A DNA stretch of 64,000 nucleotides from Spirodela intermedia (Eukaryota; Streptophyta; Magnoliopsida; Alismatales; Araceae), in contig LR746278.1 of NCBI GenBank assembly GCA_902729315.2, positions 1,127,001 through 1,191,000 on the forward strand. Reading direction: 5' to 3'. Positions 1 through 13,885 of the stretch are shown piece by piece. A program made the position numbers and the translations under genes. The notes under the pieces were generated by a model that was not told the origin of the DNA, ran no database searches, and saw nothing but the letters and a program-made list of their open reading frames with translations. How positions within the stretch are numbered: position 1 is the first letter of the stretch; each line of letters begins with the position of its first letter.

Positions 1-210
1 TGATTGCAAAAGGTTACCATGAGAGTAAAATATTTTATCATGAAGTAAAAGACTAAACGAAAAATATACAATAGCACAATGCATGAGCGTCGTACTACAT
101 CAAGCACAGTAGACATCAGCTTATGTAAGCGGGGAGAATGGTAACTCAATCCAGAGGAGGTACGGGAAGTTCAACAAAAGAAAAGAGATCTGACAGCGGA
201 AAACGTTTAC

Positions 211-317
211 AACAGGTTCAAGCTCTACAGTAAAAGCTACTACTTTCACGTAGTCACGCAATTCCTCATCTACTTGAATGTTTCCAATAAATTCAGGCCT
301 TTTGCTCTTCTTATTTT
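211..317 (-). other. isolated candidate exon, unknown gene
   Basis: On the minus strand an acceptor (ATCTTACAG) is followed by 107 nt open in one frame and then GTAAAC, a fair donor. The encoded stretch looks like real protein and contains KRPEFIGNIQVDEELRDYVK. I do not recognise the family. It cannot be the third exon of the neighbouring DEG1 gene: DEG1 exon 2 ends in phase 2, and joining it here would give an immediate stop. It could be an exon of a gene running off the left edge, or a pseudo-exon lying within a DEG1 intron. Low confidence. Confidence 0.25.
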
Positions 318-756
318 CTGTAAGATATCAACATAACTTTAGAAAAAATTCCTACACTTGCTTGGAATCAATAGTTTTGATTTCACGCTGTCCCCATTTA
401 TCTCAATTTTATTCTTGAAAAACTTTCAGAGAGATAGGAAAGCCAGGTTTCCACGTTTTCCCTGCTCCTAGAGGCCACATTTCTGTCCAAGAATGAAAAG
501 ACAGATAAACCCCCAAAATATCCATCAAACGTGAAGAAACGTTTGACCCATGGGCCCAGACAGATTTTGCTTTATCCATTTGGAACACCAAGTACCCTTG
601 AATTTTCTATCATTACCAATGGATACTCATTAGGTAGAAGATGCAGCTAAAGAGTCCATTAATTTGACCAAGGAAACCATTATAGACATTGAACATTAGA
701 GAACACAGAAAACATGAAGCCTACACTGTTGAGAAAAAAGAAGAACGCAAACCAAC

Positions 757-1447
757 CTGAGGTCGGACGCCCCACGGATGACATGATAATTGGTGACTAT
801 ATGGCCTTCCTTGTCCCACACGAACCCGGACCCCGAACCTTGTGGCACCTCCAGCACATCAAGAGTGAATGCGTCTTGCCTGCAAATCATAGATCGAACA
901 TTTTCCATCATACCAGTAAAACCACAGCAAGAACCTAGAAATTCATACCCACTAGCAAGTAGGCTGCGCACCGGACGGCAAGGTTGGTGATGTAGACGAC
1001 AGAAGGAGTATTATTCTCGAATAGGCGTACAGTTGCGAGCTCGTCAGTCTGAAGCTTCCGGGGGGCGCTGGTCACAAAACCCGAGGCAGCACCGACGTCC
1101 ACGACGAATACAGAAAGGGAGATGGCGAGGGAGGCAGCCAATGCGAAGAGGGAGTTCACAGCAGACGAAACCAGGGCACCGTTCAAGACGAGCGACTGCG
1201 TCTTAGACCCGATGAAGGTACCCTTGGTGCGAGCACCACCACCGACGCAGCGGACGAGGACAGGAGATGTTGTGGAGCGGAGACCAGCGGATCTGGAGTG
1301 GAGAGCGACAATCAGGGGCGTGGCTATGGCAGAGGCGGAGGACAGCCTTCTAATGGCGAGGAGCTGCTGTGAGGAAGACGGAATCCTCGATCTGGAGCTG
1401 GAGAAGAGAGGGGATAGCGCGGATGCGCCCGTAGCTGCGGAGGCCAT
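757..1447 (-). CDS. DEG1: DEG1/DegP1 chloroplast serine protease, 5' part (exons 1-2)
   Basis: Thylakoid-lumen HtrA-type serine protease, known in plants for photosystem II repair and protein quality control. Exon 1 is 972-1447 and exon 2 is 757-879, joined in phase (476 + 123 nt). The chosen ATG (1445-1447) opens a Ser/Ala/Arg-rich transit peptide. A hydrophobic lumen-targeting segment (SLFALAASLAISLSVFVVDV) comes next, and then the mature start around KLQTDELATVRLFENNTPSV. Exon 2 carries GSGSGFVWDKEGHIVTNYHV, which includes the catalytic His. The Asp and Ser of the triad and the PDZ domain would be on later exons, beyond position 1 or missing. An upstream in-frame start at 1690 exists but would add a non-transit-like stretch. 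Family assignment is very secure; whether the gene is intact cannot be seen. Confidence 0.9.
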
Positions 1448-2155
1448 CCTCGCCCACACCCAGCTGCAGCACCAGCGATGTGGCGGAGAACTGCCAATCA
1501 GTCTCTCGCAGCTTCTCTGGTTCTCTAGTGACTTCTTCCCCTGGCCCAAGCGACCGCCACCACTCACCTTAGGCGAGTGACAGTTATGTGGGGCCCACCA
1601 TTGAACTCTCAATCCAACTAGTCCGGTGCGTATCCACGCATGCGCCTTTGTCGAGAGAGGTGAGAACGGAAACAGCTGAAGGTTGCTCACTAGCTAGTGT
1701 ACGCACTCTTTGGGTGCGCATCGAAAAGTAGCATATGGGCTTGGCTAATCCTGTCAGGTGGCAGGATGTGGGACGCCCGGATAGGCAGGGGGGGCCAGAA
1801 TGTGGAATGTGGCGGTCATGGGCCTTGCAACTGGGCCTCTTGGGGACGACTCTGGTCGGGCCCCTCAGTTGTCGGGCTTGGTCTTCAAAATATACGCTCA
1901 AAAGTTTTGGGCCCAGAAAAATAATAATTCAGCCATAGTGGGTCTAGGCCCCGAGGCCAGGGACTGTAATTATATTTCGGGCTCCACTGGGCTTGACAGT
2001 GCTCGTACAGGCCCGGCCCGTCGAGATCTCAGTCAACGAGAGCCATTTTTTGGAGAAAAATGCAAAACCCAGGGTTTTTTTTTGGAACGTTCTAAACAAG
2101 GAGAAGAAGAAAAGGTAACGGGAATATCACAAACATGTAATCCGCAGCCGTTGTC
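1448..2155. other. spacer between DEG1 start and the P-loop gene end
   Basis: This is the DEG1 promoter and leader side plus the 3' flank of the next minus-strand gene. Open frames here have no recognisable protein character. I see no clear TATA box or RNA gene. Confidence 0.5.
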
Positions 2156-3152
2156 TCATTCGAAGACCGATTTCTGGGCTCCGAGGGTCGACGGTGGCGA
2201 CGATTTCTGGGCGGCGGAGGCGCGGTGCTGCCGGTGCATGGCGGCGAATTCGACGCACTGCCTGATGACAGCCAGGGCATTGCAGTGGGTGCTGAAGCTG
2301 TCCTTGAAGGCGGTGGCCGTATAGTTCTCGATCAGGTACACGCTGTCCGTCTTCGCGCGAAGGGCGACCTCCCTCCTCAGCTCCTCCGACTGCTTTGCAC
2401 TCCTCAGAGAGTTCCTATGGGTCAACACCACCACCAGGTGGAGCCCTAACCCGGGGCCACTCACAGTGAGGTCGATCTGCTCATCCATGGTAAGATTGAG
2501 ATTGAGAAGGAGAAGAGAGAGAACCGGCGCGTTCACCTCGTTCTCGGATGACGGCGGCTATGTCCTGCAGCCTCCTGAGGTTGGTCCTCTGCGGGCCTGA
2601 GCAGCGCAGAACCAGAAGGATGCACTCCGGCGAGGGGCTCGCGAGAGAGAGTGCCGCTTCCACGTCGGCGCGCGTCAGCTTCTCGGCCTCAGGCAAGCCC
2701 GGCGAGTCCACCAGGTCCAGAGCCGCCGCCCCATTGTCGTCCGCTTCCCTCTCCCCTTCCCTGATTGTACTGAGCCAGCCGGCGTCTGGGTCCACCACCG
2801 CCACGCGGAAGACGCGCCGGGCAGAGATTACAGGGGACGATGGCCCCGTCTCGGCGCGGGCCAGGAAGGGCCCTTCTTCTCCGGCGAGGGCCCGCCAGGC
2901 GGTGTTCACGAAGGAGCTCTTGCCGTGGGAGGGGAAGCCTAGCACGACGGCCGCGGGGGCGGCACGGCAGCCTGTGCCGCCCTCCGGCACGTCGGCACGC
3001 ATGCGCAGGAGGGATATGCGGATGTCGCGGCGGAGGGCTGAGAGGGCCTCGTCGCGGAGGTGGCGCCGGAAGGCGAGGAGGGCCATCGCGCCGGTGACGG
3101 AGGCGGCGGCCAGCTTGACAAAGAGGGCGATGAGGTGCGAAGAGCTCGCCAT
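2156..3152 (-). CDS. membrane-anchored P-loop GTPase-like protein
   Basis: Two coding blocks. The first (3152 down to about 2537-2553) starts with a hydrophobic N-terminal anchor (LIALFVKLAAASVTGAMALL). Next come a G1/Walker A motif GFPSHGKSS, a G3-like DLVDSPGLPE and ILLVLRCSGP. The second block (2476-2156, 107 codons) holds LHLVVVLTHRNSLRS, a degenerate G4, and ends at TGA 2156-2158. This pattern fits plant P-loop NTPases of unknown function; about 307 aa. The splice is awkward. The best-looking donor (GAG|GTGAAC, exon end 2537) leaves phase 1 and a 60-nt intron, while the acceptor at 2477 enters phase 0. A weaker donor (GCC|GTCATC, exon end 2553) gives phase 0 and a 76-nt intron. No specific function is inferred beyond nucleotide binding at a membrane. 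Confidence 0.65.
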
Positions 3153-3329
3153 TTGCTGTGCCGAGACAATGGGGGAGAGGGGAAAGAGGGAAGACGGCGA
3201 TTAGAGAGATACTTTGCTTCCGCTCTGCCTCCGATTCTTTGCTATCAAGAAGTCTCCCTCTTTTGATTCTTACAGGGCAAGATTACTTGGGTCGTCACAG
3301 AGGACGGAAAACTGATCAAGGGTTTCGCC

Positions 3330-6233
<2,904 letters not shown>

Positions 6234-6400
6234 GTTATCAAAGTTCTCAGCATCATGTTTCCATCGACTACTTCCTGACCAGCCTAGAGCAGCTAATGGT
6301 GGTGGAGAGGCTGATCTCGAATCCCAAACCAAGGTACATTTAGTCAACCCTTCCAAAGAGTCCCATTTCCTCGGTTTCTCTAGGTAACAGTTTGCAAAAG
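6234..6400 (+). pseudogene. PHS1 exon 11 fragment (relocated copy)
   Basis: The plus strand reads VSIDYFLTSLEQLM, then a donor-like GTACAT and intron sequence (caacccttccaaagagtccc). This matches the minus-strand exon 11 and following intron of the PHS1 gene at 16660-16800. The copy carries substitutions, has lost the glycines and acidic residues after LEQLM, and has no neighbouring PHS1 exons in order. It is a dispersed fragment, not a gene. Confidence 0.65.
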
Positions 6401-6434
6401 TAATAGACCACTTAGAGGAGCCCAGAATCATCGA

Positions 6435-6622
6435 TTTACTTTAATACGGATATCAAAAGGGAAATGCAGAGGAATAAACTGTAGATATTACCAATTTGAG
6501 TTGAGCATTCGGTGAGTAGCTCTCTGAAACTCGGAGGCACGCCTGAGAAGATTTCAATGACGTCTAAGAACAACGGTTGCAGAGAGCATCTGCTCGCGCC
6601 GTCAGTCATGGACAAGACGGGG
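6435..6622 (-). pseudogene. PHS1 exon 8 fragment (relocated copy, opposite orientation to 6234-6400)
   Basis: About 185 bp nearly matches 17345-17530, the 3' half of PHS1 exon 8 and its donor. It codes, on the minus strand, for the region around SLQPLFVDDIEAFLG in the parent gene. Homology stops abruptly after atggacaagacgg. Next to the exon 11 piece it is inverted relative to the parent order, so the two were rearranged during or after copying. Confidence 0.65.
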
Positions 6623-9436
6623 CCATGCCTGAAATGGGCCCATGAAATTTAACGTCCGGAGAGAGTCGGGTCTGACTCGGCCTATAACTTAGTGAAATTT
6701 CTGGTCTGTCCCAGCCAAAAACATTTTTAGCAACATTCTTCCGCTCTGTCTCTCCTAGACCGATCCCGTTGACCTTTGAAACACAAAACAGGACTAGTTT
6801 ATAGCCCTTCGATTTCATGATCCCCCTGCCTTGCTTAATATTTCCCCGTCTGAAATCTGGATTTCTCGTTCTGCAGAAATAATAAGTGATATTCAGTGCT
6901 TTAATCTCACAAATCTACGTTGGATCCAACAAGCACAGCCATTGTCTGTTTTTTCTACCGGTAATATAAATTAAAAATATAAGAGCAGCAGCAGAACGAA
7001 ATGAAGTTCATAAATGAAAAACTATCAGGTGGCACTGAATATGTATGTATCAGGTGACAATCTGATTCTCTAACGGAAGTTCAGAGTACACAGGGGGATC
7101 AGCCAGATCCCACAGTATTCAAGCCCTACCTGATTGATGTAAATAATGGTTGCATGTGGAAATCAAATAATTAGGTGAGCTGACTTGAGCAAGGTAGGGT
7201 TGGGTTTGAGCAAATTCAGGCCATCACAAATTAAATAAAAAAAAAGTAAACGCTAGCACAACTGAATAAAGTGCCAAGCCCAGATAAATTCAAAAGGGTA
7301 AAATTGGGTTGAATCAGAGACGGATACTGGATACCGATTTACCGACGTGCACAGACACACACACACACATCAATAAGTGTATATGGCAGTGTATGCGTAT
7401 GATATACTGTAAACTGCAATTCAAGCACTACAACTTGATATATTTAGCGTATATCTTTTGTAACAAAATATGGTGTTGATATTACAATACAAATACGCGG
7501 ATTGCATCCGGGCTGAAATAGGTTGCAGCGAAATTGAAACTGGACCAGTCCAGATGGACCTTAAAAACTTTGGCCAATTTGATGGTCCTTTCTTTCAAAA
7601 ATTAGTCAAAGACCCCAGTTAAGGATGGTGTTGACAGATGTCCACCATCGATTATTGCCATATTTTGGTCATCAAAATGGATATCCTACTCAAAATAGAG
7701 GAAGACTATCCTTTGAAGTATATATCATGTTAGAGTATCAATTTTATTTTGGAAAATCCTTGTCAGACTAAGAGGTAGTCAGCAGAGATAGGATAAAAGC
7801 AGGAAAATAATCAGCTAAAATGACTGTTCCCTTAACAAAATAGCTTGAACATGCTATGAAAATCACCTGTAGAGCGTATTCACTCTTTTCTCATAAAAAA
7901 ACTCACTTTCATGATAGAAATAGTGAGATGCATAAAATGACACCCATGGATTTCCATAATTTTACTTGGATACGGGCCAACCAATTCAAGAGAGATTATT
8001 TGACTCTGATGACATAACAGAGAAAACTCAGGGATTCTGATGTCGTGTCACATAGTACTTATGTCAAAGATCTCCGCATGTAAACCTTTGGTTAACAACT
8101 TTTACTTGAATAATTTATAGGATCCAAATGTTGCCTTTCGCAAAAGATCGTTCCCATAGACAGATGTTAAGATTTTTTTTTTCGTTTATTGTCTCCTCAT
8201 AAAGCTCTACTGTAAACCTAAATTCTTTTAGGTTCTGATATACATGTTAGCTGCATCTATCAAGAGAATTTAAGATAAACTTCCAATAGACAAAATATCT
8301 TATTTACCTCCTCCAATGTCTTACTTTGATACGTTTCTCTGAGTCATGGTCAACTCAGAAGGCAACCAAGGAAACCATTCCATTCAAAGTTGCATGCAAA
8401 CTGAAAACACACATTGTCCACTCAGAAGATTCTTGGCCTTGGAGGGACCCTGCAACCACAGGATCCCACCTAGTTAACTCGTTGTTCACTTTCTTTGCAT
8501 TATTATATCAATGGTCTAGTAAACCCTTCCATGCTCGCATCAACTTATCCCACACTAAAAATGCTTTAACTTTAAGCCACCACAAGATTTCCCTTATCTT
8601 GTTGCAAAAGTAACGTTTCAGCATAGATGATACATGAACCCTGTACTGCAGCATCTTTGCCACAAGGATGCTCCCTACGGTCACTTTGGTACCTAGGAAG
8701 TCTTTATCATCTCCTCCACCATCTTATCGTGCATGTACTATTTGTCGAGGTTGTGCATATTCCACGAATAGGCCATTACAATTCGTCAAACTTGTATGGA
8801 AAACAAATGAGATAAATGTTGACTTATTGACGACATGTTAATTCATCTCCGCATTAACAATTTAGCAGGATCCAGAAAAAAGTTCTATTATGATAATGCC
8901 AATTGAAATGATAGACTTGAGGACTATCCCGAGTAGCATCAAATCAATTGTCAAAATATGATATATGAATAAGTGATATACAATTTTAACGTTTTTTTGA
9001 CAACAAGTATATGTTAGCCAATGAGAAACCCATTTATGGTTTAAACATGGTTTTCATAACAAGCATATAAACTAAAATTTAAATTATTTGGTGTCTGATT
9101 CGTAGATATCACTAAATTTCTTGGGATAAAACTGGCGGGATAATATGAATCATGACTTGAATTAGAACATTACTTAAACTCAGCTTCGCACATGCATTTT
9201 TCCCAATCAAATTACAAGAGAGATATTATGACGCCACCAAGCTGATCTAGTTCCACGAGCAATCCTGAATTAAAGGGACCTTGAGCCTCAACTTGCTCTT
9301 GTCCAAAATCACTCCAATCTCTTTAATACTCCATGTCTACTCTTCTTAGTTTTCTACTAATTCTCTCCTTTGTCTCCCTTCTTCGTGGAAGCTCCTCCAC
9401 CGTACCAGAAATCCTTAATAATATTACTTGAAAACA
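6623..9436. other. long AT-rich spacer, no gene seen
   Basis: Nothing here reads as a conserved protein on either strand. It includes a short (CA)n tract near 7358-7370 and scattered AT-rich repeats. An open frame at 8326-8613 is without recognisable features. From about 9040 rightwards the sequence is the parent of the duplicated block at 13870-14910. Confidence 0.5.
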
Positions 9437-10233
9437 CTAAATTTCCATTCCTTGTTGTTCTTCCATTTTCATCTGAGGACTAGGATAAACAACAGATTTG
9501 TTCATAATGTTTACTTAATAAATGGAGACGGGAAGAGTAGACATTTGGGTATCTAGATAGGGATGAGGTTTGAAAGACGTAGAGATAAGATAAAAAGGGA
9601 TGGAGCATTGTTGTGACCTCGAAAGCACTTTTCAGGTAATCGAGCTCCTTATCGAGATCCGTAATGGCCTGGTTGTAAGCCTGCATCGGAGAGGACTGGC
9701 TCGTCGTGTGTATCTGCAAGGGCGAGAAGGAAGTGAAACAGGTACGTAAGAACATTATGAAATATTCAGAGGAATGACGGCAACCCTAGCTCTGCGAAAG
9801 ATCGGTAATTCGCAATGTATGGTCAGTGTATCCAACAAAGCAGTCGAAGGAATAGAACATCCAGTGGTTTCGTAGAGGATCACGAACCCTGACGATAATC
9901 TTGTACTGCAGAGGGTGAGGGAGCTTGTACCCCGCAAACAGAACATTCGGATCCCTGTGCAGCTGCCTGGTAACAACGAGAAACTGATGATAACGTCGAA
10001 AAAGTGAAGGAGACGATTAAAAAGACGCACACACGAGCTATTCCAGTTCGTGATGGAAGAAAGGGATCGAGACCACGATGGTATACTGACATGCGGACGA
10101 TGTTGCCAATGGTGTGGTCCTCGCGCTCGACGGTGAAGGAGGCGGCGTTGATGATCTTTGTATCCCTCTCGTATGATACCTTCTTCGTTCCCTCGGGGAC
10201 GACGAATCTCTCGTACCTGTCGGGAGCGTTCAT
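9437..10233 (-). CDS. NRPB11: DNA-directed RNA polymerase II (IV/V) subunit RPB11
   Basis: Complete four-exon gene: 10091-10233, 9888-9966, 9618-9713 and 9437-9472 (354 nt, 117 aa). Plant RPB11 is about 116 aa. It is the alpha-like subunit that pairs with RPB3 to seed polymerase assembly, in the nucleus. Start [20 protein letters not shown] is the family start. The core is [35 protein letters not shown], and the helix is [20 protein letters not shown]. The first junction splits the Met codon (AT|G). The last exon is only 36 nt and ends GMEI, placed by its acceptor CCTCAG and by an in-frame stop at 9437-9439. All four exons join in phase. Confidence 0.93.
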
Positions 10234-12049
10234 GGCTGCCGCTTCCCCTTCGCCGTCCGCTTCCCTTCCCGTTCAGCTCTCTCAAGCAGCCGCCCCCCTT
10301 AACCCCAGCCCCCCGCGCCGGTTTCGACCCGAACGGCTGCGGCGGCTCGGCTCATACCGAGTGAAGGAACGGCTCGAGCGGAGGAATGATGCGCCGGCTC
10401 GGCGCGAGCCGATACACTGGGTCCGCAGGGTTGACGTCGTAATGATGGCGTCAGTACTCTGTCCACTGACGTCATCTAAAAAAAATTCAATTTCATGATG
10501 TCATTTAGGTTATCTATGAAATTAATTTTGTGAAGTTTATTTCATAATTTGTAAATTAATGTATTTGATTTATCAATTATTATTCTGCATTAAACATATT
10601 TAAATGTCAAATAACTTTCATGCCTCAAATTTTCGTGCATATCTTATGTTTTGAGATAAATTAATTAAACAAACATACTACAAAAGTTGGTTCTCTAATG
10701 GAAATTGATTATTCTAGAATATTAAGATGGTTAAACATGTAATTCATATGAATACTAACTTACAAATGATAATTTAGTATTTGACTGAATTATATGTATT
10801 TGTGATAATGAATATTTGATAATTATTCAATATTTCATGTGAACAATAAGTCAATCTAAAGAAAGATTTCTTGTTTGATAGAATTTTATTTTTGATATTT
10901 ATTTATCACACCAAAATATTATTTACAATTTGATATTGACATTCAAAGGTGTAATATTAATGTTGTAATTGATATATTATGATAGAAAATATTATTATTT
11001 GAACTTAAGTTTATGTGGGCTTATGTGTTGTTCTTTGTCTAATTTTAACTTATGCTTCAAATATCTATGTTAGCATTAAATTAATTCCTATGTTTAATTG
11101 TATAAATTTTAAAGTATGAAAAGAGAGTATTATGATTATCTTTGTAATTATAGATCTGGACCCTGCATTGAGGATAGATCAACCCATAAATTATGAGGAG
11201 AATTAAGATACAAAAAAGTAAGATTGATCAAATCACATGAGTTTGATGATTATAAAACACATCAGTACAAAAGCCTTCATTCTCACTTTGTCCAAAAAAG
11301 GCACTACAACAAAGGATTTCCTTGTCGAATTAGATAAATATCTATTAAGAACAATAAGGTTAAAATAAGTACGAACATAGTAAATTCGATATATAGAAAA
11401 TATAACAATAAAATTAAATATAAGATTGTATATCATAGAAATTTAGATCCTACGTTGAAACTAAAAACACAAATTAGAGTTATTAAGGAATACCTATTCT
11501 TGCATTTAGTTCTAATTTATATCACTATATACTTTAATTAGTTCAAGGTGTGCTACAATTATTAAAAGGACAAATTATTTCTTAATAAGCTCATTTCACA
11601 CTATGTAAGAGGTAAAATAGTTGAAACAAGATATATATGAAAGTGTTCATCTGATTATGACTTGTAAAGAAACATTTAAGAAAAGACATAAAGGAAAAGA
11701 AATTACAAGTATCTCTTCACTTAGGAAAATAAAACATAACAAATATAAGATTTTTTTTTTGTAGGTGTCATGAACACATAAATAAGTATTGCATCAGGTA
11801 TCTAGCTTGGTGTCAAAGAAAGGTGAGATTTTCATATTTATTTATTCATATATTAACTAATTTTGTACCTTTGGACACGATGGATAATTTTTTGTCACTA
11901 TTCACATAAGTATATCTATGTAGAGTTTTCTCCACTCTCGAAAGTTATTTAATATTAAGAATATATATTTATGGGTAATGATAGTAAAGTTGAAGTGGAG
12001 GCAATATGGACAATTAGAGCATAATTTTTAGTCATTATTTTGTTTTATA
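10234..12049. other. RPB11 promoter side, then AT-rich degenerate DNA
   Basis: 10234-10500 is the GC-rich upstream region of RPB11. From 10500 the DNA is strongly AT-rich with no credible gene. Part of it may be older portions of the copia-like element that becomes recognisable at about 12050. Confidence 0.45.
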
Positions 12050-12620
12050 TGCTGAAAGTTCAAGAGGTTATAAGTTTTATGATCTAATTACTAAGGTTAT
12101 TTTCAATATGGAAAATACTTGGTTATTTGAATAAGTTGAGCTCTCATGATGAGATAAGATTTGGGATTTTATTTTTCACAAGTAACACGTCTCTATTCCT
12201 ATTATTACTATCAACAATGATAAAAAATAGGTTTTGTTTGACATTATTCATAAAGTAATATTAGACCATGTCATTAATGAGATTTATTAAAGAAAGAAGA
12301 AGTATAATTCTAGATGATTATATTGTATTTCTTCAAAACTATGGGGCTAACATTAGAATGATAAAAGATGATCCATCACTTTTCATTAGGTCATGGAGAG
12401 TTTTAATTCTCATAAATGAATTAAGGTTATGAATAAAGTGATTAAATCTATACTAGAAAATGACATTTGAGATTTCATTCAATTACTCAAAAATATAAAA
12501 CCTATTGGTTATAAATAGATATTTAAGAACAAAATAGATTATAAAGGTAATATGAAGAAATATAAAACATATTATCACTAAGTCATTTACTTAAAAAGAA
12601 GTTATTAACTATAAAGAGAC
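12050..12620 (+). mobile_element. degenerate Ty1/copia retrotransposon, integrase-RT junction
   Basis: Conceptual plus-strand reading, jumping stops and frame, gives the classic copia order. A RGYKFYD block comes first, then DDYIVFLQ, then DDPSLF, and then an RT start in which WDF...KPIG(C)KW(I)FKTK, KGN and KYK(AR) can be traced at 12460-12590. Two tryptophan codons have become TGA and TAG (12468 and 12519 area), as expected from C-to-T decay. No LTR pair is visible and the element is dead. Confidence 0.6.
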
Positions 12621-12639
12621 CTTGGAAGACTCTTTTTGA

Positions 12640-13440
12640 TGGGATCAAAGTCAACCAAAATCAACACTTTGACCAAGACGCAAGGACAACTATACATGCT
12701 CAAGGTGAATTTAAACTTAGGGGACAGCTGAACTAAAATTCAGCCTAAGCCTAAGTCAAGAAGAGGGCTCATTTGGAATAGATGCTTCCACCAACTTTCA
12801 ATAACTACCTCAACTTTCATCCAAAAGAAGTCAAGGAATAAAAATCTATAATTACCAGCTAATCACCTCCAAATGCACACTTTGAACCCCAAAAATTCGT
12901 GCTTTCAAGGGTGGGCTAGACACCTCTTCAGGGCTAACTTTTGAGAAGTCAACACACTTTCACTAGTCAACAAGAATAAGGCTCAACCCTAACTTCTATG
13001 TTTAATCCTTGTAATTCTCCTATAAATGGGGAGATAAACTCCTATGTATGTAACAATGGGTGAAACCTTCTTTTTTGAAAAAAAAAATTCTTCAATTTTT
13101 GCCTTTATCTAAGGAGGAGGCCATGAGGGTCAATCACTCCTTAGGGAAAGGTCATGAGGGTCAATGCCTCATCTTTGGGGAGTCCATGAGGGTCAACTAT
13201 CATTTTCATTCCACTTATCAATCTTTCTCATTTTTTTATTTCATTTTTCACCACTTTCTCAAATTATTGAAGATCTATCTTAAGGTCTACAAGCCAACAA
13301 TTATGAGAATGTATCTCTCCATATCAAGGTGCGCTAACTTTTCAGCTCTTGTGATACTTCAGATCTGATCTTTAATTCTCTGTTTGCAATTGCACTTGTG
13401 TGTCCCTTATGCTAGTGATTATCTAGAAAATGTGGCAGTA
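12640..13440 (+). mobile_element. possible solo LTR (retroelement-like promoter block)
   Basis: A strong TATA box in CTATAAATGGGGAGATAAAC (about 13020) follows a C/A-rich non-coding stretch. Downstream there is a purine-rich leader with three copies of a short 'catgagggtcaa' phrase (13120-13195). This is the composition of plant LTR U3-R-U5 regions. I could not find exact termini or a target-site duplication. Confidence 0.3.
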
Positions 13441-13624
13441 ATCATTGTAAATTCTAGATTCAGCAAAAAAAAATTCTAATATTTCACCTCACAAAGTATA
13501 ACTGAGTAAGGGTCGAACCACAGAGAGCCAAGAATTAATCAGAGAATTTTTTTAGTGATTTTATATTTATTTTTATTTTATTTTGTAACAATAAGGAAAG
13601 CCTAAAATCAGAATAACTTTACCT

Positions 13625-13885
13625 TAACCAGTGCTCCGGCGGCACCGACGACCGGCACGCGAGCGCACATGCGATGAATGCACGGGCGGTGATGTGCGGC
13701 GGGCGGTGAGCGGGTGGAGATGCGCCGGCGACGGTGCACAAGTTGTGACGCGCCTGCAAAACAGTGCACGAGCTGTCACGCGTGCATTAGCTTCACGCGG
13801 TCAGTCAGCAAGCTTCGCAGGGGCGATGCACGTCGGCGAGCGTCGTGCAGACGATGGTGCAGACAATGAGGTTTAAACTTGGTTT
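13625..13885. other. isolated GC-rich island
   Basis: About 250 bp of GC-rich DNA rich in CG and in 'gtgcac/gtgacgcg' phrases sits abruptly in AT-rich flanks and abuts the RPB11 duplicate. The open frame across it (13631-13876) has no recognisable protein. It may be transposon-borne. Confidence 0.35.

Noticed and set aside
8326-8815. Two adjacent plus-strand open frames as a small gene
   Set aside because: No recognisable motif, no coherent splice joining, and AT-rich spacer composition.
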